NCBI RefSeq assembly: GCF_013416525.1
Contig: NZ_JACCEM010000006.1
Location: 1-64,000 of the forward strand
Reading direction: 5' to 3'
DNA: 64,000 nt
From: Parapusillimonas granuli
GTDB taxonomy: Bacteria; Pseudomonadota; Gammaproteobacteria; Burkholderiales; Burkholderiaceae_B
Positions 27,874-38,217 of this stretch are shown in pieces; within the stretch, counting starts at the first letter, position 1, and each line of letters opens with the position of its first letter. Below the pieces are notes generated by a model, which ran no database searches, was not told the origin of the DNA, and saw only the letters and a program-made list of their open reading frames with translations. The position numbers were made by a program, and so were the translations under genes.

Positions 27874-28752
27874 CTAGCGTTTGGCCGGGCCGGGCTTGCG
27901 CCGGGTTTTGCGCAGGCCCGACCAGACGATGGCGCTGATCATCAGGGCGCCGCCCGTCAGCGCGCGCGCCGACGGGTATTGCGCAAACAGGACCGCCGCA
28001 AAGAAAATCGCGTACACAGGCTCCAGCGCGATCACGATGCCCGCGCTGCGGGCATTCAGGACGGTCAGGCTGGCCACCAGCAGGTAGTGCGACAGCGCCG
28101 TGCACAGCACGCCCAGCAGGGCGATCCACAGCCAGTCCAGCGCCTGGATCTGCGTGATGGCGGGAAAGGAAAACGGCAGCGTGAGCAGCGCCACGAACAG
28201 GTTTTCCCAGCAGGCTACCTGCTGCGCCGGCAGATGGCCGGCCGCGCGGCGGTTGATGAGGGTGAACAGCGCGAAGGTCAGCCCCGAAAGCACCGCCCAG
28301 CCCAGCCCCACCGTGGCGTCGTCCCGGAAGTCGACGGACGGCGTCACCAGGATCAGCCCCAGGGTCACCAGGGCGAGTATCAGCCATTCCTGCACGCTGA
28401 TCTGTTCCTTGAATACCAGCCTTTCGCACAAAGTGATGAAGGCGGGAAAGCTCGCGAAGCCCAGCGTGGCGATGGCGACGCCGGACACCTTCACCGAAAT
28501 GAAGAAAGTGACCCAATGGACCGCGAGCATGGCGCCCGCCAGGGCAAGCACCGCCAGGTTGCGCCCGGCGATGCCGCGCAGCGCGGACGCGCCCTGGAAG
28601 CGCATGAACAGGTACAGGGCGACGAAGGCCAGTCCAGCCCTGCCGGCGGTGATGACGGCGGCGTCGGAATTGATGAGTTCGCCGAAGATGCCCGTCAGGC
28701 CGAACAGCACGGCCGCGGCGTGGATTGCAAAAAGAGCGTGCCTGCGATTCAT
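27874..28752 (-). CDS. EamA/DMT-family transporter
   Basis: 292 residues with ten predicted membrane helices arranged as two EamA repeats (about residues 5-135 and 150-285). Export of amino acids or metabolites is the common role; substrate unknown. The C-terminus is Arg/Lys-rich (RKTRRKPGPAKR), placing it in the cytoplasm. Confidence 0.88.
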   Translation of the reverse strand: MNRRHALFAIHAAAVLFGLTGIFGELINSDAAVITAGRAGLAFVALYLFMRFQGASALRGIAGRNLAVLALAGAMLAVHWVTFFISVKVSGVAIATLGFASFPAFITLCERLVFKEQISVQEWLILALVTLGLILVTPSVDFRDDATVGLGWAVLSGLTFALFTLINRRAAGHLPAQQVACWENLFVALLTLPFSFPAITQIQALDWLWIALLGVLCTALSHYLLVASLTVLNARSAGIVIALEPVYAIFFAAVLFAQYPSARALTGGALMISAIVWSGLRKTRRKPGPAKR

Positions 28753-28830
28753 ATTTCAGATACAGGGCCGCGTTTACGATTTAAACTAGCCGCATCATCG
28801 GGCAAGCAATTTTTTTGCAAGGAGTCGGTC

Positions 28831-29817
28831 TTGGAAACGCAGGTGAAAGCAATACGCATCGAGAAGCACGGTGGTCCGGAAGTACTGAAGCTGGTTACGG
28901 TGGATGTCCCCGCGCCTCAGAACAATGAAGTTACTATACGCCAAAAAGCGGTGGGCCTGAATTTTATCGACATCTATTTCCGGACGGGGCTGTACCCGCA
29001 TCCGCTGCCGCACGGCCTGGGCTTCGAGGCATCGGGCGTGGTCGAGGCCGTGGGCGGCGACGTCAAGCACCTGAAGGTCGGCGACCGCGTCGCCTATGGG
29101 CAAAGTCCGCTGGGCGCCTATGCCGAAGCGCGCAACGTGCCGGCCGACCGCGTGGTCAAGATTCCCCGCAACGTCAGTTTCGAGCAGGCGGCCGCGCTCA
29201 TGCTGAAGGGGCTGACGGTGCAGTATCTGTTCCGCCAGACGTATCGGCTGCAGGGCGGCGAAACCATTCTGTTCCATGCGGCGGCCGGGGGCGTGGGCCT
29301 GATCGCCTGCCAGTGGGCCAAGGCGCTGGGCGTGAAGCTCATCGGCACGGCGTCCACCCCCGAGAAGGCGGCGCTGGCCAAGGCGAACGGGGCCTGGGAG
29401 GTCATCGATTACAGCAGGGAAGATGTGGTCGAGCGCGTGAAGGAGCTCACCAACGGCAAGAAGGTTCCCGTGGTCTACGACGGCGTCGGCAAGGACACTT
29501 GGCTGACCTCCCTCGATTGCCTGGAGCCACGCGGCCTGATGGTCAGTTTCGGCAACGCCTCGGGGCCGGTCGAGGGAGTGAATCTCGGCATCCTGGCCAG
29601 CAAGGGCTCGCTGTACGTGACGCGTCCTTCCTTGGGTACGCACGTGGCGACGCTTGAAAAAATGCAGGCGGCGGCGGAAGAACTCTTCGGCCTGGTGTCC
29701 AAGAAGAAGATCAGCATCAACATCGGCCAGCGCTTCGCCTTGGCCGATGCGGGCGCGGCTCAGGCGGCGCTGGCCGGCCGTAAGACCACCGGGGCGACGA
29801 TACTTACGCTCGACTGA
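28831..29817 (+). CDS. NADPH:quinone reductase-like zinc-independent alcohol dehydrogenase
   Basis: 328 residues from a TTG start that lies 6 bases after AAGGAG. MDR superfamily without the zinc ligands. VGLNFIDIYFRTGLYP near residue 45 and the Rossmann segment HAAAGGVGLIACQWAKALG near residue 152 identify the quinone oxidoreductase (Qor) group. Probably reduces quinones or enones with NADPH. The GTG at 28843 is an alternative start but would be 18 bases from the ribosome site. Confidence 0.9.
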   Translation: METQVKAIRIEKHGGPEVLKLVTVDVPAPQNNEVTIRQKAVGLNFIDIYFRTGLYPHPLPHGLGFEASGVVEAVGGDVKHLKVGDRVAYGQSPLGAYAEARNVPADRVVKIPRNVSFEQAAALMLKGLTVQYLFRQTYRLQGGETILFHAAAGGVGLIACQWAKALGVKLIGTASTPEKAALAKANGAWEVIDYSREDVVERVKELTNGKKVPVVYDGVGKDTWLTSLDCLEPRGLMVSFGNASGPVEGVNLGILASKGSLYVTRPSLGTHVATLEKMQAAAEELFGLVSKKKISINIGQRFALADAGAAQAALAGRKTTGATILTLD

Positions 29818-29904
29818 GCGCTGAAGCTGGGGGGCGTTGCGGGCCGGCGGGTTCTACTCGCTGCCGGCCGGCCGGGGCGCCCCTTGCCGGGAAAGCCCGC
29901 GCGG

Positions 29905-30915
29905 TCACAGCTCGAGGTGATAGTTGCGAACGCGCTCGACTTCCTCCTTCGAGCCCAGGACCACGCCCACGCGCTGATGCAGCGCCTCCGGGAAAATGTC
30001 CAGAATGCGCTCCGAGCCGTCGGTCGCCGCGCCGCCCGCCTGTTCCACGATGAAACTCATCGGGTTGGCCTCGTACATCAGCCGCAGCTTGCCCTTCCTG
30101 CCTGAAGGGCGCTCGTCGCGCGGATACATGAAGATGCCTCCGCGGGTCAGGATGCGATGCACATCGGCCACCATCGAGGCGATCCAGCGCATGTTGTAGT
30201 CCTTGCCCAGCGGCCCCGTCTTGCCGGCGAGGCAATCGCCGATATAGCGCTTGACCGGCGTTTCCCAATGGCGCATGTTCGACATGTTGATCGCGAATTC
30301 AGACGTCTGCTCGGGAATCCGGATGTCTTTGTGAGTCAGCACCCACGAACCCATTTCGCGGTCCAGCGTGAAGCCCACCACGCCGTTGCCCACCGTCAGC
30401 ACCAGCATGGTCTGCGGACCGTACACCGCGTAGCCTGCGGCGACCTGGCGGCTGCCGGGCTGCAGGAAGTCGGCTTCCTCGATGTCGCGGCCCGAGGCGT
30501 GATGCGGCGCGCGCAGCACCGAAAATATGGTGCCGATGGACACATTGACGTCGATGTTCGAAGAGCCGTCCAGCGGATCGAACAGCAGCAGGTGTTCGCC
30601 CTTGGGATAGCGGTTGGGGATCCGGTGTATGGTTTCCATTTCTTCGGACGCCATGCCCGCCAGGTGTCCGCCCCACTCGTTGGCTTCCAGCAGGATCTCG
30701 TTGGAGAGCACGTCCAGCTTCTTCTGGACCTCGCCTTGCACGTTCTCGCTTTCCAGGCTGCCAAGCACGCCGCCGAGCGCGCCCTTGCTCACGGCATGGC
30801 CGATGGCCTTGCAGGCGCGGGCGACGATTTCAATGAGCAGGCGCACTTCAGCGGATACCGCCTGCTTTCGGCGCTGCTGTTCCACCAGGTACTGGGTGAG
30901 GGTTTTTCGTGTCAT
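29905..30915 (-). CDS. fbp: Fructose-1,6-bisphosphatase, class I
   Basis: 336 residues, with the metal-binding segment [20 protein letters not shown] near residue 110 and [14 protein letters not shown]. Gluconeogenic enzyme that hydrolyses fructose-1,6-bisphosphate. Lies 15 bases downstream of pepN on the same strand, so the two are probably cotranscribed. Confidence 0.96.
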   Translation of the reverse strand: MTRKTLTQYLVEQQRRKQAVSAEVRLLIEIVARACKAIGHAVSKGALGGVLGSLESENVQGEVQKKLDVLSNEILLEANEWGGHLAGMASEEMETIHRIPNRYPKGEHLLLFDPLDGSSNIDVNVSIGTIFSVLRAPHHASGRDIEEADFLQPGSRQVAAGYAVYGPQTMLVLTVGNGVVGFTLDREMGSWVLTHKDIRIPEQTSEFAINMSNMRHWETPVKRYIGDCLAGKTGPLGKDYNMRWIASMVADVHRILTRGGIFMYPRDERPSGRKGKLRLMYEANPMSFIVEQAGGAATDGSERILDIFPEALHQRVGVVLGSKEEVERVRNYHLEL

Positions 30916-30930
30916 TTTTTGCTCCGACAG

Positions 30931-33621
30931 CTAGATTTTCAGGGCTTTGGAAATGATTTCCGCGACATTGCGCGACAGTTTTTCCCGGTCTTGTATGGAT
31001 TGCAGCGCGGATCGCAAGGCGCTGCGCTGCGGCTCGGCGAAGCGCGCCCAGTTGTCGAAGGCGCGCGCCAGCCTGGCGGCGATCTCGGGGTTCAGTTCGT
31101 CCAGCGCGATGACCTGTTCGGCCCAGAAGGCGTAGCCGTCGGCGTGATGCACGCCTTCCAGGTTGTTCATGCAGAACTGGAAGATCAGGGAACGGGCGCG
31201 ATTCGGATTGCGCAGGGAAAAAGCCGGGTGCAGCATCAGGGCGCGCACGGTCTCGACCGTCGTCCCGGGGGCGGTGGCTTGCAGGGCGAACCATTTGTCC
31301 ATGACCAGTGGATCGTGCTGCCATTGCTCGTAGAAATGGCTGAGCGCCTGGGCGCATTCCGGGGACTTCGAGTGGTTGACCAGGGCGGACAGGGCGCCCA
31401 TGCGGGCCGTCATGTTGCCGGCGCCGTAGTATTGTTCCAGCGCCAGGGTTTCCGCCTGGGGATGCGCCCCGGCCATCAGCATGGACAGCGCAAGATTCTT
31501 CAGCGAACGCAGGCCCGCGGACAATGGGTCGGGGCTATAGTCGCCGGCATCTTGCGCCGAATGATAGGCCGACAGCCATTCGGGCGCCAGGGCCGCGCCC
31601 AGCTGGGCGCGCAGCTGCCGCCGCGCTTGCACCACGCCCAGCGGGTCCATGGGCGAGGTTTTCTCGAGCAGTTCCTTTTCCGCGGGCAGGCTCAGGACGC
31701 GGGCTTTGTAGGCCGGCGTCAGGGCCGCATCGCCCAGCAGGCGCCGCCAGGTCTCGACCAGCGCGGTGTCCGCCGCGGGGTCCTGGCCCTGGCGCAGGGC
31801 GCCAACCAGGGCCAGCAGCCGGCGGGTGGCCAGTTCCTGGCCGGCTTCCCAGCGCGCGAACGGGTCGGTGTCGTGGCCGGCCAGCAGCATGAGCTCGGTG
31901 TCCGGGCGCTCGTATTCGACGATGACCGGGGCCGAGAAATTGCGCAGCAGCGACAGCACCGGCCGTTCCGGCACATTCCGGAATGTCCAGGTCTGTTGCG
32001 CCTCGCGCAATTCGAGCAGCACGGTGTCCCGGGCCGTGCCGTCCAGTTCGGGCTTCAGCGCCGCGCCGGACCGGTCCAGCATGCCCAGCGCGAAGGGAAT
32101 GTGCAGGGGAGGCTTTTCGGCGGGCGGGTCCTGCAGCTTTTCGATGCCGACCGGGTCGCATCGCTGGGTGAGCGTGACGGCGCAGGCATGGGCATCGGCA
32201 TCGTAGCGCAGGTCGACGGCGACCCGGGGCGTGCCGGCCTGGGCGTACCAGCGCCGGAATACGCCGAGATTCTTGCCGGGATGCTTTTGGACATACACCG
32301 ATTCCATCGCATCGACGAAGTCGTCGCAGGTGACGGCCTGCCCGTCGTGGCGCCGGAAATATTCTTCCAGGCCCGCGCGGAAGCCTTCTTCACCGAGCAG
32401 GGTATGCTGCATGCGTATGACCTCGGCGCCTTTTTCGTACACGGTCGCGGTATAGAAATTGCCGATTTCCTGATAGCTTTCCGGGCGGATGGGGTGGGCC
32501 ATGGGACCGGCGTCTTCGGGGAATTGCGCGATGCGCAGCGTGCTGACGTCGTCGATGCGCTTGACGGCGCGCGCGCTTGCGGCTTCGGCGCCCGACAGGC
32601 CTTGCGCCAGCATGTCGGCGGAAAACTCCTGGTCGCGGAACACCGTGAGGCCTTCCTTGAGCGACAGCTGGAACCAGTCGCGGCAGGTGACCCGGTTGCC
32701 CGTCCAGTTGTGGAAATACTCATGCCCGATGACGGCTTCGATGGCCCGGTAGGCGGCGTCGGTGGCGGTGTCCTTGTCGGCCAGCACGTAGGACGAATTG
32801 AAGACGTTCAGGCCCTTGTTTTCCATGGCGCCCATGTTGAAATCGCGCGCCGCCACGATCATGAAGCGGTCCAGGTCGAGTTCCAGGCCGAAGCGGCGCT
32901 CGTCCCATTCGAGCGAGCGGCGCAGGCATTCCAGCGCCCATAGCGTCTTGCCGCCCGAGCCGCGGTCGCTGTAGACCTGGAGCAGCGCGGGCCGCCCGCT
33001 TTGGGTGCGCGCCTGTTCTTCGCGGCAGTCGAAATCGCCCGCCACGACGGCGAACAGGTAGCAGGGCTTGGGATGCGGGTCCTCCCAGCGGGCCTCGTGG
33101 CGGCCGTCGGGCAGATCGCGCTGTTCGAGCAGGTTCCCGTTGGACAGCAGCAGGGGATATTTTTGCTTGTCGGCGCGCAGCACGACCTGGTATTGCGACA
33201 TGACGTCCGGGCGGTCCGGAAACCAGGTGATGCGGCGAAAGCCTTCGGCTTCGCACTGGGTGAACAATTGGCTGCCGGACACGTACAGCCCCATGAGGCT
33301 GGAATTCTGTTCCGGCTTGCAGACGCTGACGATGTCCACGGTATAGCGGTCGGCCCGGGGGTGGAGCGTCAGTGTTTCCGCCTGCAGCACGTATTCGTCC
33401 GCCCGCAGCGGCCGGCCGTCGATGGCCACGGATTCGAGCTCGAGATCCTGCCCGTTCAAGACCAGCGGCTGCCAGCCGGCCGAAGCGCTTTCGAAAACCA
33501 GCTGCGCGTGCACGCGGGTGCGGGCGGGGTCGAGATCGAAACTGAGTTTTACCTGGGGCAGCCGGTAGGGGTAGGGCTGATAATCGTGGCGGGAAATGGT
33601 GGGCGCTGTGTCGGTACGCAT
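30931..33621 (-). CDS. pepN: Aminopeptidase N
   Basis: 896 residues, M1 family. GAMENKGLN (residues 264-272) is the exopeptidase motif and HEYFHNWTG (300-308) the zinc site, with the third ligand in LKEGLTVFRDQEF. Cytoplasmic broad-specificity aminopeptidase. I use the ATG at 33621, where the protein begins like the E. coli enzyme (RHDYQPY region); a TTG five codons upstream is less likely. Confidence 0.96.
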   Translation of the reverse strand: MRTDTAPTISRHDYQPYPYRLPQVKLSFDLDPARTRVHAQLVFESASAGWQPLVLNGQDLELESVAIDGRPLRADEYVLQAETLTLHPRADRYTVDIVSVCKPEQNSSLMGLYVSGSQLFTQCEAEGFRRITWFPDRPDVMSQYQVVLRADKQKYPLLLSNGNLLEQRDLPDGRHEARWEDPHPKPCYLFAVVAGDFDCREEQARTQSGRPALLQVYSDRGSGGKTLWALECLRRSLEWDERRFGLELDLDRFMIVAARDFNMGAMENKGLNVFNSSYVLADKDTATDAAYRAIEAVIGHEYFHNWTGNRVTCRDWFQLSLKEGLTVFRDQEFSADMLAQGLSGAEAASARAVKRIDDVSTLRIAQFPEDAGPMAHPIRPESYQEIGNFYTATVYEKGAEVIRMQHTLLGEEGFRAGLEEYFRRHDGQAVTCDDFVDAMESVYVQKHPGKNLGVFRRWYAQAGTPRVAVDLRYDADAHACAVTLTQRCDPVGIEKLQDPPAEKPPLHIPFALGMLDRSGAALKPELDGTARDTVLLELREAQQTWTFRNVPERPVLSLLRNFSAPVIVEYERPDTELMLLAGHDTDPFARWEAGQELATRRLLALVGALRQGQDPAADTALVETWRRLLGDAALTPAYKARVLSLPAEKELLEKTSPMDPLGVVQARRQLRAQLGAALAPEWLSAYHSAQDAGDYSPDPLSAGLRSLKNLALSMLMAGAHPQAETLALEQYYGAGNMTARMGALSALVNHSKSPECAQALSHFYEQWQHDPLVMDKWFALQATAPGTTVETVRALMLHPAFSLRNPNRARSLIFQFCMNNLEGVHHADGYAFWAEQVIALDELNPEIAARLARAFDNWARFAEPQRSALRSALQSIQDREKLSRNVAEIISKALKI

Positions 33622-33663
33622 GGTATGGGGCGGCAATGGATTCTCGATGCCCTATTGTAGTGT

Positions 33664-34155
33664 CTATGCGGGCCGTGGCGGCGGCAACTCCAGGGCCAGA
33701 AATATCGCGCCCGGAATGGGGTTGAATACATAGGGTTCCGTCGGCTTGAACCCCAGCGAGGTATAAAGCCTGACGGCGGCCGACATGGTGGGCAGGGTGT
33801 CCAGGCAGATGCGCTCGTAGCCGGCGTTCTGCGCTTCCTGGCATATGCGGGCGGCGAGCCGGTTCCCGAGGCGCGTTCCGCGCATGGACGGCTTCACGTA
33901 CAGGCGTTTCATTTCGCAGGCCTTGCCCCCGATGGGCCGCAAGGCGACACAGCCCACCGGCTCGGGCCCGTTCCAGGCGAGCAGGATCCGGCCGGCGGGC
34001 GCGGCGTATTTTCCCGGCAGCGCGGATAATTCGGCCTCGAAGTCCTGGAAGCTCAGGTCGATATTCAGGCTTTCCGCGTATTCGCGGAACAAGCCCCTGA
34101 CGGCGGGCAGATCCTGCGGCAGGCGGGCCGCCATTATTTCGATGGTGTCTGTCAT
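33664..34155 (-). CDS. GNAT-family N-acetyltransferase
   Basis: 163 residues. The acetyl-CoA loop is visible as KPSMRGTRLGNRLA near residue 90, preceded by EMKRLYV. Acetylates an unknown amine. The start is placed at MTDTIEIM (34155); a longer reading frame runs upstream into the promoter region of the lipoprotein gene and is rejected. Confidence 0.85.
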   Translation of the reverse strand: MTDTIEIMAARLPQDLPAVRGLFREYAESLNIDLSFQDFEAELSALPGKYAAPAGRILLAWNGPEPVGCVALRPIGGKACEMKRLYVKPSMRGTRLGNRLAARICQEAQNAGYERICLDTLPTMSAAVRLYTSLGFKPTEPYVFNPIPGAIFLALELPPPRPA

Positions 34156-34284
34156 GGGTCGATATTGTATAAGCGCAGCAATTTTTACCGATATGAAACC
34201 TTTGGACGGGCGCGGTGGTCTTATGCTATGGATAGGCGTGCGCCGCGGCCATCCGGCCGGTTTCAGTTTACACACGGGGGGTTT

Positions 34285-34929
34285 ATGTGGAATAGATTAC
34301 AGCAATGCAGGGCGGGCGCATGGCGTGTCTTCCTGGTCCTGGCGGCTGCCCTGTTGGTGAGCGGCTGCGCGTCCACCTTGTCGGCGCGCGTCACCAGCTT
34401 TCAGCAGTGGCCGGCCAATACCCAGGGCGCGAGCTACCGCATCGAGCCTGCGCCCGCGCAAGTCAACAACCTGGAATTCCAGTCGGTCGCCGACATGGTC
34501 CGCGCGTCGATCGGCCCCATCGGCCTGGTAGAGGCGCCGTCGGCGGGCGCGGCCCGCTTCGTGGTGTCGATCGAATATGGGAATCCGCATACCCAGACCT
34601 GGGTCCGCACTTACGACGACTATTATTTGAATGACGGCTGGGGCTTCGGCCCGGCATTCGGCGGATTTTACGGCGGCGGCTGGGGGGGCGGCATATTCAT
34701 GAGCAGCTACCCCAGGGACGTACCCGTCACCCTATATAAGAATACGCTTACCGTGATTATCAAGGACAACAGCAACAACAAAGCCGAAGTCTATCGTTCC
34801 AGCGCCGTGCACAACAGCTACGAGGACAAACTGATGGAGGTCATGCCTTATCTTGCCCGTGCGGTATTCGATGGTTTTCCCGGCAACAATGGGCAGACCC
34901 GGGAAGTGACTTACGACAAGATGCGCTGA
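34285..34929 (+). CDS. DUF4136 domain lipoprotein
   Basis: 214 residues. A type II signal peptide ends in the lipobox LLVSGC, so it is anchored to a membrane as a lipoprotein. The remainder fits the DUF4136 pattern, with an aromatic/Gly-rich loop (GFGPAFGGFYGGGWGGG) in the middle. Function unknown; members are outer-membrane-associated proteins of the envelope. Monocistronic, followed by a strong terminator. Confidence 0.82.
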   Translation: MWNRLQQCRAGAWRVFLVLAAALLVSGCASTLSARVTSFQQWPANTQGASYRIEPAPAQVNNLEFQSVADMVRASIGPIGLVEAPSAGAARFVVSIEYGNPHTQTWVRTYDDYYLNDGWGFGPAFGGFYGGGWGGGIFMSSYPRDVPVTLYKNTLTVIIKDNSNNKAEVYRSSAVHNSYEDKLMEVMPYLARAVFDGFPGNNGQTREVTYDKMR

Positions 34930-35003
34930 ACGCCCATGGCGCGCTGCGCCGGCCGCCGTTCGGAGAACGCGCGCACGCGCCCGTGCCGGCACCCCTCAGG
35001 CAA

Positions 35004-35033
35004 AAGAAAGGGGCCGCGAGCGGCCCCTTTCTT
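35004..35033. terminator. Bidirectional intrinsic terminator
   Basis: Perfect 13-bp stem, AAGAAAGGGGCCG (35004-35016) with its complement at 35021-35033, loop CGAG. T/A-rich outer arms allow it to act on both strands, between the lipoprotein gene and the leftward H-NS-like gene. Confidence 0.88.
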
Positions 35034-35039
35034 GAATGC

Positions 35040-35387
35040 CTACTTGATCAGGAAGGAATCGCGGCTGGCGCCCTCGGCCTCGGCGGAAGTCAGCCAGCGG
35101 GGCGCCTTGCCGCGCCCCGTCCAGCTTTGGCCGGTTTCGGGGTGGCGGTATTTCACGGGCACGCTGCGCTTGGCGCCCGGGGCTGCCGGCGCCGCTTTTT
35201 TCGCCCTGACGTGGGTGCTCTTTTTGGCATAGGCGGCGCTGACGTCGTCGGGCGTGATATCGTATTCACGCATGGTCTTGACGATGGATGCGATCACCGG
35301 GCCGCGCAGGGCTTCGGCCTGCCGCTGGAGCTTGAGTATCTCTTTTTCGATTTTGTGCTTTATGGCGGTATATGAGGCTTGGACCAT
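35040..35387 (-). CDS. H-NS family histone-like nucleoid-structuring protein
   Basis: 115 residues. An N-terminal coiled-coil oligomerisation part (about residues 8-45) and a basic, Ala/Lys-rich linker precede the C-terminal DNA-binding motif KYRHPETGQSWTGRGKAP. This is the betaproteobacterial BpH3/MvaT-unrelated H-NS type. Binds AT-rich DNA and silences acquired genes. Start set at MVQASY, inside a longer frame. Confidence 0.93.
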   Translation of the reverse strand: MVQASYTAIKHKIEKEILKLQRQAEALRGPVIASIVKTMREYDITPDDVSAAYAKKSTHVRAKKAAPAAPGAKRSVPVKYRHPETGQSWTGRGKAPRWLTSAEAEGASRDSFLIK

Positions 35388-35583
35388 GAGGAGTTTCCGT
35401 TGTCGTGTTGGGTGCGCATGCATATGGAAATGAAACCATTCCCGATATACGGCGGTTATGTGTCCATGTTTTTGATGCGCGCTTATTTTAACGCAGTATT
35501 ATCGGATTCCGGCCGGGTCCTGGGTATAAATGTATAAAGACGTACCCGTCCGCCGGCGACGTTAATCATTATGTTCAACCATC

Positions 35584-36405
35584 ATGATGAATATGAAGAA
35601 TAATCCATTTCGGGTTGCCGCCATTCAAACGGTGACTTCCAGCAAGGTCGACGAAAATCTGCGCCAAGCCGCGGACCTCATCGCGGCGGCCGCCCGGGAC
35701 GGCGCGCAACTGGTCGCGTTGCCCGAGTATTTCTGCTTCATGGGGCGGCGCGACACCGACAAGCTCGCGATCAAGGAAAAGCCCGGCAGCGGGCCCATAC
35801 AGGATTTCCTGGCGGGCCAGGCGCGCGAACACGGAATATGGCTGGTGGGCGGCACGCTGCCTCTTGATAACGAAGAAACCAGCCGCATTTATAATGCATG
35901 CCTGGTGTACGACCCCGCCGGAAAGCAAGTGGCCCGCTACGACAAGATCCATCTGTTCGGTTTTCAGAAGGGCGACGAATCCTATGACGAGTCCATCTCC
36001 ATACGGCCCGGCGAAAACCAGCCGCAGGCTTTCGATGCGCCCTTCGGGCGGGTGGGGCTGTCCATCTGCTACGACTTGCGTTTTCCCGAGTTTTTTCGCG
36101 CCATGGGCGAGCTCGATCTCATCGTCCTGCCCGCGGCGTTCACCTACACGACCGGCTCGGCCCACTGGGAAGTCCTGCTGCGCGCACGCGCCATCGAGAA
36201 CCAGTGCTATGTGCTGGCGGCGGCCCAGGGCGGCAAGCATGAAACCGGCCGGCGCACCTGGGGCCATTCTGTTTTAATAGACCCCTGGGGCGACGTCGTG
36301 GAGTGCCTGGCGGAAGGCCCCGGCCATGTTTGCGGGGCCGTCGATCCGCAGCGTATCGCCGATGTACGGGCCTCGCTGCCGGCGCTCAAGCATCGCACGA
36401 TGTAA
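35584..36405 (+). CDS. Carbon-nitrogen hydrolase (nitrilase family, omega-amidase/deaminated glutathione amidase type)
   Basis: 273 residues. The catalytic triad is visible: Glu in LVALPEYF, Lys in RYDKIHLF and Cys in LSICYDLRFPE. Closest in layout to Nit1-type amidases that repair deaminated glutathione. It precedes tldD by 27 bases, a frequent betaproteobacterial arrangement. ATG codons at 35584, 35587 and 35593 are all possible. Confidence 0.88.
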   Translation: MMNMKNNPFRVAAIQTVTSSKVDENLRQAADLIAAAARDGAQLVALPEYFCFMGRRDTDKLAIKEKPGSGPIQDFLAGQAREHGIWLVGGTLPLDNEETSRIYNACLVYDPAGKQVARYDKIHLFGFQKGDESYDESISIRPGENQPQAFDAPFGRVGLSICYDLRFPEFFRAMGELDLIVLPAAFTYTTGSAHWEVLLRARAIENQCYVLAAAQGGKHETGRRTWGHSVLIDPWGDVVECLAEGPGHVCGAVDPQRIADVRASLPALKHRTM

Positions 36406-36432
36406 CCAACCACTCATACGGTATCCTGATTC

Positions 36433-37890
36433 ATGAAAATTGCTGATCCTGCCATCAACGCCCTGGCCACGGCCAAATCGGTTCTGCTCGACCCCTGGGG
36501 CCTGGACGAATCGCATATGGCGCGTGCCCTGGGCGAGATCTTCACCCACAAGGTCGATTACGCGGACTTGTATTTCCAATACACGCGCAGCGAAGGCTGG
36601 AGCCTGGAAGAGGGCATCGTCAAGACGGGCAGCTTCTCGATCGAGCAGGGCGTGGGCGTGCGGGCGATCAGCGGGGAAAAGACGGCGTTCGCCTATTCGG
36701 ACGCCTTGACGCCCGATGCGCTGCTGTCCTCCGCGCAAACCGTGCGCACCATCGCCCGCCGCGGCGCCGGGCGGCAGAAAGTGGCGGCAAGGGACGACGC
36801 TCCCGGCCGCTCGCTGTATCCCGCGATCGATCCGGTCAACACGCTGTCGGCGCCCGAAAAAGTCGCGCTCCTGGAGCGCATCGAAGCCATGGCGCGCGCC
36901 GCCGATCCGCACATCATCCAGGTCATGGCCGGGCTGGGCGCGGAATACGACGTCATTCTGGTGGCCGGCAGCGACGGCCGCCTCGCCGCCGACGTCCGGC
37001 CGCTGGTCCGGCTGTCCCTGACCGTGATCGCCGAGCGCAACGGCAGGCGCGAAATGGGCCACGGCGGCGGCGGCGGGCGCTGCAGCCTGGCTTATTTCAC
37101 CGACGACGTCCTTCGGTCCTATGTCGAACGCGCAACGCACGAAGCCCTGACGAACCTGGAAGCCAGGCCCGCGCCCGCCGGGGAAATGACGGTGGTGCTG
37201 GGTTCGGGCTGGCCGGGGATACTGCTGCACGAAGCGGTGGGGCACGGCCTGGAAGGCGATTTCAACCGCAAGGGCTCCAGCGTGTTTTCCGGCCGGATCG
37301 GCGAGCGCGTGGCGTCCAAGGGCGTCACCGTGGTGGACGACGGCACGATCGCCGACCGGCGCGGGTCGCTGAACATAGACGACGAGGGCAATCCGTCGCA
37401 GCGCAATGTGCTGATCGAAGACGGCATTCTGAAGGGCTACATCCAGGATTCCATGAACGCGCGGCTGATGAAGATGGCCGTCACCGGCAACGGGCGGCGC
37501 GAATCCTATGCGCACCTGCCCATGCCCCGTATGACCAATACATACATGCTGGCGGGCGCCCATGCGCCGGGCGAGATCATCGCTTCGGTGAAAAGAGGGC
37601 TGTATGCGGTGAATTTCGGCGGCGGCCAGGTGGACATCACCAGCGGCAAGTTCGTGTTTTCGGCTTCCGAGGCCTATATGATCGAGAACGGCAAGGTGAC
37701 TCACCCGGTCAAGGGCGCGACGCTGATCGGCAATGGCCCGGACGCGATGAACCGGGTCAGCATGATCGGCGACGACATGCGCCTGGATCCGGGGGTGGGC
37801 ACTTGCGGAAAGGAAGGCCAGAGCGTTCCGGTCGGGGTCGGCATGCCGACGGTGCGCATGGACGGGTTGACTGTGGGCGGCACCGCCTGA
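36433..37890 (+). CDS. tldD: Metalloprotease TldD
   Basis: 485 residues. The zinc motif [11 protein letters not shown] lies at residues 266-276. TldD works with TldE/PmbA to process peptides such as microcin precursors and to regulate antitoxin stability; a tldE partner is not in this window. Complete, ending at the border of the repeat-rich gene-free stretch. Confidence 0.95.
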   Translation: MKIADPAINALATAKSVLLDPWGLDESHMARALGEIFTHKVDYADLYFQYTRSEGWSLEEGIVKTGSFSIEQGVGVRAISGEKTAFAYSDALTPDALLSSAQTVRTIARRGAGRQKVAARDDAPGRSLYPAIDPVNTLSAPEKVALLERIEAMARAADPHIIQVMAGLGAEYDVILVAGSDGRLAADVRPLVRLSLTVIAERNGRREMGHGGGGGRCSLAYFTDDVLRSYVERATHEALTNLEARPAPAGEMTVVLGSGWPGILLHEAVGHGLEGDFNRKGSSVFSGRIGERVASKGVTVVDDGTIADRRGSLNIDDEGNPSQRNVLIEDGILKGYIQDSMNARLMKMAVTGNGRRESYAHLPMPRMTNTYMLAGAHAPGEIIASVKRGLYAVNFGGGQVDITSGKFVFSASEAYMIENGKVTHPVKGATLIGNGPDAMNRVSMIGDDMRLDPGVGTCGKEGQSVPVGVGMPTVRMDGLTVGGTA

Positions 37891-37969
37891 TTCGTTCGCG
37901 GGACGTGTCGCTGGGGTATGGGACGCGGCTTGCCTGACTTGTCGCGCGGTTCGTGTTGCCCTCGTTCGT

Positions 37970-38071
37970 GTCACGGAACGCGGTCTGCTTGGCGTGTTGT
38001 TCATCAGGTCATGGAACACGGTCTGCTTGGCGTGTTGTTCATCAGATTATGGAACACGGTCTGCTTGGCGT
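37970..38071 (+). repeat. 38-bp direct repeat, 2.7 copies
   Basis: Units begin at 37970, 38008 and 38046. Units 1 and 2 differ at two positions; unit 3 matches for 26 bases (two differences at its start) and then diverges. Core shared by all: CGGTCTGCTTGGCGT. Confidence 0.92.
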
Positions 38072-38098
38072 ATCGGGGCATCGGGCTAGGCGAAGGCG

Positions 38099-38119
38099 GT
38101 TCTGGCCGTTGGCCAGAAC
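38099..38119. repeat. Perfect 9-bp hairpin
   Basis: GTTCTGGCC, loop GTT, GGCCAGAAC. No T-run follows. Sits between the 38-bp repeats and the left arm of the 74-bp inverted pair. Confidence 0.8.
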
Positions 38120-38143
38120 TCCCCGGTTTTGGCTCGTCTCCAG

Positions 38144-38217
38144 GGCGGTCGCGGAACTCGTGCGCTCGGGCCAGTGGCCCGAAAGCGCGCACTCAAACAG
38201 CCGCGCCCTTGCATCCC
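38144..38217 (+). repeat. 74-bp inverted repeat, left arm
   Basis: By eye, 68 of 74 bases match the reverse complement of 38664-38737. The arm contains its own short palindrome GGGCCAGTGGCCC. Confidence 0.9.

Noticed and set aside
27979-29817. 612-codon frame ending in the quinone oxidoreductase
   Set aside because: The first part lies opposite the DMT transporter gene and has no family features; the TTG at 28831 with AAGGAG is the better start.
30157-32943. 928-codon rightward frame opposite fbp and pepN
   Set aside because: Shadow of two certain genes on the other strand.
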